From contig JAWWOH010000105.1 in assembly GCA_033851845.1 (NCBI GenBank), positions 1-15,641 on the forward strand: a stretch of DNA of 15,641 nucleotides. Reading direction: 5' to 3'. Below the pieces are notes generated by a model. It had not been told where the DNA came from, did no database searches, and worked only from the letters and a program-made list of their open reading frames with translations. The position numbers and the translations under genes were made by a program. This document shows, in pieces, positions 1-7,416 of this stretch. The first letter of the stretch is position 1. Each line of letters opens with the position of its first letter. This DNA comes from RYN-124 sp033851845 (GTDB taxonomy: Bacteria; Actinomycetota; Actinomycetes; Mycobacteriales; SCTD01).

Positions 1-41
1 CCGGCCGCCCGCAGCAGCGGTCGACGGGCGATCGGCTTCGT

Positions 42-59
42 CCAGACCGGCCGGTCCGG
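42..59 (-). terminator. Possible hairpin terminator after the three-gene unit
   Basis: Read on the minus strand, this stretch begins two bases after the stop codon at 62-64. It can fold as CCGGACC-GGCC-GGUCUGG: seven pairs including one G-U wobble, with a four-base loop. The wobble works only in RNA of the minus strand, the direction of the upstream genes. No U-run follows, so this would be a GC-hairpin type end at best. It could be a chance palindrome in GC-rich DNA. Confidence 0.35.
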
Positions 60-61
60 GC

Positions 62-3046
62 TCACGCGACGACGCTCCGGCGGCGCACCGCCCAGCCGAC
101 ACCGAGCATCGCGAGCGCGAGCAGCGGCAGCAGCGCGGCCACCGGCCCCTCGGGCACGTCGACGCTGGGATCGATCGCCGGCGGGTCGCTGAGCACGCCC
201 GCGGCGTCGATGGCCTGGGTGGGGGCGCTGTTGATCTCGTCGTACCCGTCGCGCACACCGCCGCGGTTGACGAACGCGACCTCACCCGGCTGCAGCGCGG
301 TAGCCGCCAACCAGCTGCCGTCGGCCTGCTTGACCGCCGGAACGTTGCGCAGCGCAACGCCATCGCGGGCGACGGTCACCGTCACCGACTCGACCGTGCC
401 GGTCCGGGCCCACGGCCGGAACGAGCAGGTCTTGCAGAAGTTGGACCCGGCGCCCGGCTTGTCGCCGCCGTCGTCCCTGACGAACGGGAAGGACGCGTCG
501 GCGGTGTACGTCCGGGGGTAGACGACGGGATCGGTGTGCACCACGACGTTGCCGCCGTCGGCGACGGATGGGTCACCGGCCTTCAAGCCGTCCCACGGCT
601 GCACCTGGAACACCTTGCTCTCCAGGTGGTACGCCGCCGGGCCGCCCTTCTCGATGTGCCCGTCGACGACGAAGCGGTAGGTGCCGGCCGGCACCTGGCC
701 GCCGGGCACGTCCGCCTTCGGCCAGGCGTCGAAGGCCTCGAACGTCGCCGTCCACAGCCACTCCTGAGTTCCCTGTCGCTCGGCGACCAGCGAGACGCCA
801 GTGGGCTTGTGGACCGTGGTGATGATCTCGCCGCTCTGGTCGGCGTAGTCGGTCCACGCGCCGTCAACGAGGCGCTGAACCTTGACGTTCGGGTTGTCGA
901 CCCAGTTGCTGCCGCCGCGCCAGGTCACAGCCGCGGCGTCGAACCGCTTCATCGCCGGCTTCGGGTCGACCGTCACTGCCGCCGGCCCGAGGTCATCTGA
1001 ACGGCTCTGGTCCCACGTGTCGAGGTACGTCGCGCCGAGCTTGCCGAGTGCTGTCGCCTCGGCCTGCTCACGTTGCTCGTCGGCGTCCCCCTGCGCCTGG
1101 TTCGGCACCGGCGGGATCGATGTCCCATCGCGCAGGAACCTGGCGACGTCCAGCAGGTGGGTGTTCATGTAGTCGGCGGTGTGCGGTCCGTACGACGTGA
1201 GTGCCTTGCGGTAGGAGTCCCGGCTCTGGAACTCGCGGTAGCTCACCGTGTAGCCGTCGTAGTCACCCGTGTGTCCGAGGCCGACGACGAGCTGGTAGCC
1301 CTTGTTCGCCGGCAGCTCGGTCTTGGTGAAGTTGCCCCAGATCTTCGTGGGATCGGTCGGCTCGGAGTTGGCGTCGACGGCGTTGGCCGGGTTGTTCGCG
1401 TTGAGCGGGTCGTCCCAGCCCTTGGCGTCGTTGTGGATCTCGGCCTGCATGTGCTTGACCTGCGCGTCGGTCAGGCTGGCGAACAGGTTGAAGCCCGTCC
1501 CCGCGCCGGCGTTCGCCTGCTTGCAGGTCCAGGTGGTGTCGGCGTGCTGGACGCAGCCGTTGTGCGCCGGGTCGCCGTGGTCGTCGACGTAGTCGTAGCC
1601 GTCGTAGATGTTGCCCGCGACGTTGTCGAGGCGGCTCTCGAGGTTCTTGATGATGTCGACCTGTGCCTCACACGAGCACGACGCGAGCATGATCTCGCCG
1701 ATGCGGACGGCCTGCAGCTTTATCCGCATGTTCTCCTCGACGGCGTTGAAGCTCGTGCCGGCGTAGGTGTCGGGGATCGGCAGGCCCGCGGCCCGCAGGT
1801 TGTCGTAGAGAGGAGAGGTCGGGACCGGGAACGGCGAGTAGCTGTTGACCCGCTCGCAGTCCGGCGCTCCGCCGACACCAGGGTCGCCGTTGAGCGTCGA
1901 CTGCATGCGGCAGTTGCCGTACGCCGGGTAGGGGTGCGACAGCGGGCCCGGGATCCAGTCGGTCACCATCCGCACCGGCGCGACAGACGTCATCGCCACC
2001 TGGCCGTTGCCGCTGACGATGTCGCCCCGGCCCTGCTCGACCGAGTCGGCGAGGATCCGCGCACCGCGCTCGGCCTGCGCGTAGCCGATGTGCGCGAACG
2101 CCTTCTTCACACCCGCAGACGGACCGCTCGGGTAGGTCGGGGGCTTGTTCCCCGGGTAGCGGTTGTCATACGGGCCCTCGCTCGAGCCGACGCCGCCCTG
2201 GGAGAAGATGAGCGGAGCGCCCGTCTCCCGGTCGATGTACCGCTCGAGCGGCGCCAGGAAGTCGGCGCTGATGAGGTCGTAGCCGTCGAGGCTCTCGCCG
2301 TGCTCGCCGTAGTTCATCCAGGTCGCGATCGCCTTGCCGGTGTCGGCGTTGTCGACGCGCATCACCACCAACCCGTGGTCGTTCTCGTCCTGCGGGTAGC
2401 CGGCCGGCGTGCCGTCGTCGGCGCGGCTCGGGCCGACGATGTTGCTCTGCACGAACGGCTGCTCGATCGTCGTGGCGCCGATCTTCGCGGGCGCCAGCCG
2501 CGACTCGGCCAGCTCGATCGAGTGAGCGATCGCGCGGGCGTGGTACTCGAAGAAGCGAAGGTCGAAGGCGTCCTGGAAGACCCACACGCCTGCCGCCGGC
2601 GTCGAGTAGTACGGCGAGTTGTGGTCGTGGGTCGCCGACACGAGGATGTTGTCGTAGGTGACGCTGCTGTGGTCGGCGGCGAGGATCTGCGCAGCCCGTC
2701 GTACCACCAGGTCCTGGGCGAGATACAGGTCCTGCTTCACGATCGCGACCGGCGCGTCGTTGCCGCTCTGCAGGACGAGGGAGCGCACCGACATGCGCGA
2801 CGCGACGCCGTATGACGGCGCGTTCTTCACCGACATGGCGTTGGGGTCCCACTCCGCACTGATGTCGGCCGAGCTCGCGTACTGGCCGGCCGAGGCGCCG
2901 ACGTGCCAGGTGTCGTCGACGACCGCAGCGCCGGCCTTCAGCGTGCCCGCCACCGGGCCGGCGGCCGTCGCCACCGTGCTGGTCACACCGGCACTCGCCA
3001 AGGCGAGCGTGGTGGTGAGTGCGGTCAGTGCCGCGAGCCTTCTCAT
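62..3046 (-). CDS. Secreted two-domain ceramidase-like hydrolase with C-terminal sorting tail
   Basis: A 994-residue exported protein resembling neutral/alkaline non-lysosomal ceramidases, zinc amidases that split ceramide into sphingosine and fatty acid. Residues 1-29 are a signal peptide. Family-like landmarks are H140-x-H142 (SATHDHNSP), H249 (NYGEHGES), D262 (SADF), E460 (SCSCEAQ), and a tyrosine-rich stretch at 595-620 (GDYDGYTVSYREFQ) like the family's GYVTTPEEY region. Residues about 705-815 (TWRGG, LVAERQGTQEW, AGTYRF) look like the ceramidase C-terminal beta domain. Residues about 840-945 are a further unassigned domain with C871-x-x-C874. The tail from V964 is VPEGP, a hydrophobic helix and RRR. 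The ATG overlaps the upstream gene's TGA (ATGA), and AGGAG six bases upstream supports the start. It differs from classical ceramidases in having C-S-C-E where they have P-G-E. The true substrate may be another N-acyl amide; family placement comes from motifs only. Confidence 0.8.
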   Translation of the reverse strand: MRRLAALTALTTTLALASAGVTSTVATAAGPVAGTLKAGAAVVDDTWHVGASAGQYASSADISAEWDPNAMSVKNAPSYGVASRMSVRSLVLQSGNDAPVAIVKQDLYLAQDLVVRRAAQILAADHSSVTYDNILVSATHDHNSPYYSTPAAGVWVFQDAFDLRFFEYHARAIAHSIELAESRLAPAKIGATTIEQPFVQSNIVGPSRADDGTPAGYPQDENDHGLVVMRVDNADTGKAIATWMNYGEHGESLDGYDLISADFLAPLERYIDRETGAPLIFSQGGVGSSEGPYDNRYPGNKPPTYPSGPSAGVKKAFAHIGYAQAERGARILADSVEQGRGDIVSGNGQVAMTSVAPVRMVTDWIPGPLSHPYPAYGNCRMQSTLNGDPGVGGAPDCERVNSYSPFPVPTSPLYDNLRAAGLPIPDTYAGTSFNAVEENMRIKLQAVRIGEIMLASCSCEAQVDIIKNLESRLDNVAGNIYDGYDYVDDHGDPAHNGCVQHADTTWTCKQANAGAGTGFNLFASLTDAQVKHMQAEIHNDAKGWDDPLNANNPANAVDANSEPTDPTKIWGNFTKTELPANKGYQLVVGLGHTGDYDGYTVSYREFQSRDSYRKALTSYGPHTADYMNTHLLDVARFLRDGTSIPPVPNQAQGDADEQREQAEATALGKLGATYLDTWDQSRSDDLGPAAVTVDPKPAMKRFDAAAVTWRGGSNWVDNPNVKVQRLVDGAWTDYADQSGEIITTVHKPTGVSLVAERQGTQEWLWTATFEAFDAWPKADVPGGQVPAGTYRFVVDGHIEKGGPAAYHLESKVFQVQPWDGLKAGDPSVADGGNVVVHTDPVVYPRTYTADASFPFVRDDGGDKPGAGSNFCKTCSFRPWARTGTVESVTVTVARDGVALRNVPAVKQADGSWLAATALQPGEVAFVNRGGVRDGYDEINSAPTQAIDAAGVLSDPPAIDPSVDVPEGPVAALLPLLALAMLGVGWAVRRRSVVA

Positions 3047-5385
3047 GCGGTTCTCCTGGTACGACGGGGGGTGCGGAGGACGAGCACGCCGACCGCGAGT
3101 GCGGCGAGCGGGAGGAGCAGGGCGAGCGGTGCTTCGGGGACGACGGGGTCGGGCGTCCCGTCAGCCGGGTCGACGGAGAGCGTGCGGGCGGACCACTCCT
3201 GCGGCAGCGCGATGTCGTAACCCGCAGCCAGCTGCGCGCCGGTTGCCGTGGTCACCAGCTCCCCCGTGCGGACGTCACGGATGGCGTACGTCGTTGCGGG
3301 GTCGACGCCGTGCAAGCCGACGTGCGCGACCGGGCTGCCGCCCGCCTGGCGGAATGCGAACAGCTCGCCGTGGCCGTTCGACCACGGCTGGAAGACCGTC
3401 GACCCCGAGCCCGCGAGCGGGTCGGTGCCGGTCAGCTCGTAGACGGCGCCGCCCAGGTCGTCACGGTGCGCCTTGTACCAGTTGGACCACCACTGGATCT
3501 CCAGCCCGTCGGTGTGCCCGAACTTCCAGCTGTCGGTCCAGAAGGTGATGTGGCTGAGCAGCATGAGCTGCGAGAGATAGGACACCGAGCACGGGCCGGC
3601 GCAGCCGTCCGTCCGGATGCTGCCGTCGAAGGCGCCCATGCCGATGCCGGACGTCGGCAGCCACGGCGCAGCGGTCCACAGGTCGTGCAGCAGCTTCGCG
3701 GCCTGGCCGGACCCGTGCAGGTGGCCGTTGTCGAACCACGACGGCCCGATCGCGGCCGACTCGAACGGCCAGGCCCGCTGGTCGTTGGTCTCGTCCAGCT
3801 CGAACGTGACGGTCGGGTGATGCGCCTGCTGCAGGTGCACCCACGCGACGAACGCGTCCTCGTAGTCGTTGTAGTCGTGCGTGCCGCAGTCGACCCAGGC
3901 CTGGAAGTCGAACTTGAACTCCCGCACGTCGTACGCCTCGATCAGCCGGTCGACGACGCCGGACAGGTGGTCCTGCAACGCGGGGTTCGTCATGTCCCAG
4001 ACGCCGAGGCCGGCGTCGTCCGGGATCTGCGCGGTGACGTCTCCGGTGGGCGCGCAGGCCCAGTCCGGGTGCGCGGCGTACGTCGTCGATGCCGTGTTGA
4101 ACTCGGCTGGCGACATCCAGAGCCCGAGCTGCAAGCCCTCGATGCGCAGGTTGCTGAGGAAGTCGGGCTGCCCGTCGCCGTCGGCGTCCGGGAACCGCGC
4201 GGGGTCGAAGCGCCAGTCGCCGGACTCGCCCCCGGGGCCGCCCTGCCACTGGTCGTCGATCATGTAGCGCTCGACACCCAGCCAGGCCGAACGGCCGAAC
4301 TGCTCGGAGAGCACGTTGCCGTTCAGGTCGGGACTGTGGCCCCACGGATGGAAGGAGTTCTGCCCGACGGTCAGCGGGAAGTGCGGCGCGACGTTGCTGG
4401 TGAAGTCGTCGACGAAGGCGGTCGCCGCGCCGGCCTCGCCGTCGGCGTACACGCCGGTGAAGGCACGACCGAGGGCGAGGGTCGCGTTCGGCTGCAGCGT
4501 GCGCTGCCGGACCGGCACCGGGTAGACGGGGTTCTCCAGCCGGTTGTAGTCCGGCGCCTGCATCTCCTGGTCGGTGTTGGGCGGGATCGGCCCGAAGTCG
4601 AAGACATCACGGGCCGGATCGACGCCGGCCCAGGTGCGGCCTGCCGCCTCGCGCCCGACCCGGCTCGCCGCGCCGCCCCGGCGCTCCGTGACGAAGAACC
4701 AGCCGGCACCGCTGCCGTCGTCGAAGCGAGCCGTCTCGCCCTCGTCGTCGAACGCCCCGGCCTCGGTCTTGGTGACGCGGTAGTCGTCCCGCCAGTCCGA
4801 TCCGCCGTGGTAGGCGAGGACCTGCGCATTCGCGGTGCGCAGCGGTGTGGCGGGTGTGAGCTCGTCGAGGGAGTACTGCCCGATGCGCAGCGCTGCCGCC
4901 CCCCGGTTGACCAGCGTCGTCGTCGTCTCGAGGACAGCCGAGCCGTCGTGCAGGGCCACGACCCGCACGAGCTCCACGCTCCCGGTCGTGAGGTGCGCGT
5001 CGGCGAGGGCGTAGCGGAAGGTGAGCTGCTTCCCGGGCCGAGCCTCCGGGCGGGACGGGTCGGACGCGAGCCCGGGGCTGACGGAGATGAGCGACCAGCC
5101 CAGGGTCGAGGTCGTAGGGACGCCCGCGACGTCGATGCGGAAGTCGGGTGAGGACGACGCCGACAGCTCGCGACTGCCGGACCGCAACGATGCCGTCGTG
5201 ACGGCGCCGCCGACGGTGAAGGCCCACGTCCGCGACACGAGCCCGTCGGTGAGCATCGCCGAGGCCGCGCCCGCCTTCACGGTCGCGGCGTGCGCGGGTG
5301 ACTCGGCCACGACCGGCGAAGCGGTCAGCAGCGACCCGCCCAGCACCGCGACAACGGCCCCCACGGCCGCCGGTCCTCGACGCAT
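3043..5385 (-). CDS. Secreted GH36/melibiase-like glycoside hydrolase with C-terminal sorting tail
   Basis: A 780-residue exported protein whose catalytic core matches the clan GH-D, GH36-type alpha-galactosidase pattern. Residues 369-380 (LGVERYMIDDQW) mirror the family's GVELFVLDDGW. Residues 417-442 carry GLQLGLWMSPAEF and AAHPDW, like GLWVEPEM and HPDW. D493 in EFKFDFQ is the expected nucleophile. D552 in SWFDNGH, 59 residues later, is a plausible acid/base. Residues 60-330 fit the beta-sandwich N-terminal domain. Residues 1-33 are a signal peptide (MRRGPAAVGAVVAVLGG start). The tail from V749 is VPEAP, a helix and RTPRRTRR. I chose the ATG at 5385 because it gives the signal peptide; the frame stays open to 5946, but that part overlaps the upstream gene. 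Its start lies four bases after the upstream stop, with no clear Shine-Dalgarno site, so coupling to the upstream gene is likely. Sugar specificity (alpha-galactose or other) cannot be read from the sequence. Confidence 0.75.
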   Translation of the reverse strand: MRRGPAAVGAVVAVLGGSLLTASPVVAESPAHAATVKAGAASAMLTDGLVSRTWAFTVGGAVTTASLRSGSRELSASSSPDFRIDVAGVPTTSTLGWSLISVSPGLASDPSRPEARPGKQLTFRYALADAHLTTGSVELVRVVALHDGSAVLETTTTLVNRGAAALRIGQYSLDELTPATPLRTANAQVLAYHGGSDWRDDYRVTKTEAGAFDDEGETARFDDGSGAGWFFVTERRGGAASRVGREAAGRTWAGVDPARDVFDFGPIPPNTDQEMQAPDYNRLENPVYPVPVRQRTLQPNATLALGRAFTGVYADGEAGAATAFVDDFTSNVAPHFPLTVGQNSFHPWGHSPDLNGNVLSEQFGRSAWLGVERYMIDDQWQGGPGGESGDWRFDPARFPDADGDGQPDFLSNLRIEGLQLGLWMSPAEFNTASTTYAAHPDWACAPTGDVTAQIPDDAGLGVWDMTNPALQDHLSGVVDRLIEAYDVREFKFDFQAWVDCGTHDYNDYEDAFVAWVHLQQAHHPTVTFELDETNDQRAWPFESAAIGPSWFDNGHLHGSGQAAKLLHDLWTAAPWLPTSGIGMGAFDGSIRTDGCAGPCSVSYLSQLMLLSHITFWTDSWKFGHTDGLEIQWWSNWYKAHRDDLGGAVYELTGTDPLAGSGSTVFQPWSNGHGELFAFRQAGGSPVAHVGLHGVDPATTYAIRDVRTGELVTTATGAQLAAGYDIALPQEWSARTLSVDPADGTPDPVVPEAPLALLLPLAALAVGVLVLRTPRRTRRTA
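3053..3057 (-). promoter_or_regulatory. Shine-Dalgarno site AGGAG for the second ceramidase-like gene
   Basis: On the minus strand AGGAG precedes the ATG at 3046 by six bases and lies inside the last codons of the glycosidase gene. With the ATGA stop/start overlap it points to translation coupled to the upstream gene, and it fixes the start codon. Confidence 0.75.
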
Positions 5386-5389
5386 GGCG

Positions 5390-7300
5390 TCAGACCGCGC
5401 GACGGCGGCGGGCCATGACGACGACGGCGCCCGCACCGATGCCCACCAGCAGGAGCAGGACGGTGTACGGCGCCTCCGGGACGTCGGTGCCGGGCTGGCC
5501 CGGGACCGTGGTCGTCGTCGAGGCGAACTGGGTCTCCCAGCCGGCCGGGATCGCGCCGTCCTGGCTGAAAGCAGCGCACTGTGGCTCGAACGTCGGCTGG
5601 ATCGTCGTACCGAAGTTCGCCGCCTCGCCGCGCAGCTCGGCGCAGACCAGCCGCTGGCCGAACGTCTCGGACAGGTTGAAGAAGAAGTTGTCGTTGCCGA
5701 TGGGGTCGGGGCAGCCGACCGGCGAGGGAACGCCGCTGCAGTCGCTCTGGTTCGGCGGTGGTGAGCCGTCGAGGATGGAGTGCCGGATCGGCTCGGGATA
5801 GGCCTCGAACGGGTAGATGATGTAGCCGAGGAAGTCCCCCGCCGTACCGATCGAGAAGTAGCCCTGCTTGCCCGGCAGCCCTTCGCGGGCGCGCTGCAGG
5901 ATCTGCGGGTACGCCTCGCCCGGAATGCCGTTGAGGACCAGGTCACCGATGCGGCCGGAGAACATCGTCGTGCCGATGACGTTGGCGTTGGTCCACGGCG
6001 GCGTCTCCGCCCGCAGCAGCGGCAGACCCGCGGCGAATCCGCCGAAGTCGCCGGCCAGGATCAGCGCGTTGGTCGCGGCGTCGGTGATGAAGTACGACGA
6101 GAGCGCGACCAGCTTCGGTCCCTTCACCGGCTGCGCGGCGGCAGTCGCCTCCTGGGCCCGCTTGGCGACGCGCTCGGCGTAGCCGCGCAGGCACGCGACC
6201 TGCTGCAGCTCGCCGTTGAGCGGCTGCGGGCAGGACCCGCGACTGGGCTGCTCACGGCCGAGCGTGCCGACCTGCGCGAAGCCGAACCCGCCGTTCTTGC
6301 CGAGCAGCTCCGACAGCGGACCGCTGTAGTCGCCGGTCACCAGCCTGTTGCCCGAGCCCAGGACGTCGGCATGCGCCGAGAAGTTCGCGTAGGTCACGAC
6401 CGGCGCGTGGGTGATCGGATTGCGGGCCTGGATGACGCGCACCTGGTCGTCCACGCTCTGGTTGTTGAGGTCCTCGTGGTACTGGTTGGTCATCAGCCGG
6501 TCGAGCTCGGTGCCGTCGGGCTGCAGCGGGTACGTGTACTGCGCGCCCTCGACACCGGCCGGCCGGTCGCCGTAGAAGAGGTCAACCGGCTGCAGGCTCT
6601 TCCACGCGTCGACGATGGCCTGAACAGTGCGGTCCTTGACGAGCTTCAGGTAGTCCATGTCGCCGTGGTACTTCGGCTCGGTCGGCACACCGCCCCACAC
6701 ACCGGCGGTGTCCGGGCCGCCGTGCGTGTGGTTCGAGTCGACCAGGATCGAGCGGGCCGGCAGGTCGTTGATGCCCGTCGTGTGCGTCGCGGCCTGCAGA
6801 GCGGCGATCTGCTTCGCGGCCTCGCGGCGGATGTCGACGATGCCGTAGTCGCCGTTCTTGTAGGCGAGGAAGTAGCCCTGCGTCTCGATCTGCGCGGTGA
6901 CCATGGCGTGCTTGCCGTCGCCGAGCGCCATCGCGCGAGTGCTCGCGCCGTACGCGCCGGGAAGCACACCGGTGGCGGCGCGGCCGCTGTCGTACATCGG
7001 CGCCGAGGAGTTGATGTCGTTGAGCAGCGTCTTGCCGCTGCCGAAGCCGAAGCCGCCGAGGTAGAACTCGCCGGTCGCGATCATGGCGGGAGTGGGGTTG
7101 ATCGACTGCGACGCGCCACCGGCGTACCAGCCGGTGCCAGGGGTCAGGTCAACGGCGCCGGCACCCGGGAGCGGCAGCGGGTCGACAGCGGCACGGCCGG
7201 CGGCCGCGGCAGGCGACCCACCCAGCGGCGACGCGAGCGCGACCAGGGCACCGACGAGCGGGAGCAGGGCAGCATGAACAAGGCCACGACGGGGGGTCAT
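5390..7300 (-). CDS. Secreted ceramidase-like hydrolase with C-terminal sorting tail
   Basis: A 636-residue exported protein, first gene of the three-gene unit. Residues 1-35 form a signal peptide. The core matches the neutral/alkaline ceramidase N-terminal catalytic domain: H191-x-H193 in SNHTHGGPD, H310 in NFSAHAD, D324 in VTGDYSG, E462 in GIPGEAY (the family's PGE ligand motif), and Y493 in GDFLGYIIYPFEAY, aligning with the family's GYVTTPEEY region. Together these give an apparently complete metal site. Unlike the 994-residue paralogue at 62-3046 it lacks the C-terminal beta domain. About 85 residues with several cysteines (C521, C530, C553, C575) lead to the tail from V607: VPEAP, a hydrophobic helix and RRRR. 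The ATG at 7300 is backed by GAGGT five bases upstream. Likely role: zinc amidase on ceramide or a related N-acyl lipid outside the cell. The family call is firm; the substrate is inferred. Confidence 0.82.
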   Translation of the reverse strand: MTPRRGLVHAALLPLVGALVALASPLGGSPAAAAGRAAVDPLPLPGAGAVDLTPGTGWYAGGASQSINPTPAMIATGEFYLGGFGFGSGKTLLNDINSSAPMYDSGRAATGVLPGAYGASTRAMALGDGKHAMVTAQIETQGYFLAYKNGDYGIVDIRREAAKQIAALQAATHTTGINDLPARSILVDSNHTHGGPDTAGVWGGVPTEPKYHGDMDYLKLVKDRTVQAIVDAWKSLQPVDLFYGDRPAGVEGAQYTYPLQPDGTELDRLMTNQYHEDLNNQSVDDQVRVIQARNPITHAPVVTYANFSAHADVLGSGNRLVTGDYSGPLSELLGKNGGFGFAQVGTLGREQPSRGSCPQPLNGELQQVACLRGYAERVAKRAQEATAAAQPVKGPKLVALSSYFITDAATNALILAGDFGGFAAGLPLLRAETPPWTNANVIGTTMFSGRIGDLVLNGIPGEAYPQILQRAREGLPGKQGYFSIGTAGDFLGYIIYPFEAYPEPIRHSILDGSPPPNQSDCSGVPSPVGCPDPIGNDNFFFNLSETFGQRLVCAELRGEAANFGTTIQPTFEPQCAAFSQDGAIPAGWETQFASTTTTVPGQPGTDVPEAPYTVLLLLVGIGAGAVVVMARRRRAV

Positions 7301-7305
7301 GCGCT

Positions 7306-7310
7306 ACCTC
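7306..7310 (-). promoter_or_regulatory. Shine-Dalgarno site GAGGT
   Basis: On the minus strand GAGGT lies five bases before the ATG at 7300. It fixes the start of the first gene of the ceramidase-like/glycosidase unit. Confidence 0.6.
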
Positions 7311-7369
7311 ATTCGGTACGGCGACGCGTTTCCCTGCTGTTGCGCGCTCACATCCGGTCGCGCTGCGCT

Positions 7370-7383
7370 TGTGACAGGTCACA
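7370..7383. promoter_or_regulatory. Inverted repeat TGTGACAGGTCACA, candidate operator of the three-gene unit
   Basis: Two perfect six-base arms (TGTGAC and GTCACA) flank a two-base centre in the 116-base gap between the GH15 stop at 7417 and the ATG at 7300. The site is about 70 bases upstream of that ATG, where an operator is expected. The half-site TGTGA/TCACA is that of CRP/GlxR-type regulators, but the inner spacing is four bases instead of the usual six, so another dimeric repressor is equally possible. I cannot place convincing -35 and -10 elements around it. The rest of the gap shows no other structure I trust. Confidence 0.5.
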
Positions 7384-7416
7384 GTCCGCTATGTCGGGAA
7401 TGCGACGGACGCGACC

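Noticed and set aside
65..157. LPXTG sortase signal on the exported enzymes
   Set aside because: No LPxTG-like motif in any of the three tails; the conserved element is V-P-E-x-P, nearer to PEP-CTERM-type signals.
1073..2815. 580-codon open frame on the plus strand
   Set aside because: Antisense to the large ceramidase-like gene; translation is V/R/D/G-rich with no domain, start signal or signal peptide. Typical GC-rich shadow.
3019..5151. 710-codon open frame on the plus strand
   Set aside because: Antisense shadow of the GH36-like gene with low-complexity composition and no recognisable motif.
5386..5946. 187-codon N-terminal extension of the GH36-like gene
   Set aside because: It overlaps the end of the upstream gene and is arginine/serine/threonine-rich noise. 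The signal peptide starts at 5385.
7370..7383. Canonical CRP/GlxR site
   Set aside because: The half-sites match, but the spacer is four bases instead of six, so I list it only as a candidate operator for an unknown regulator.
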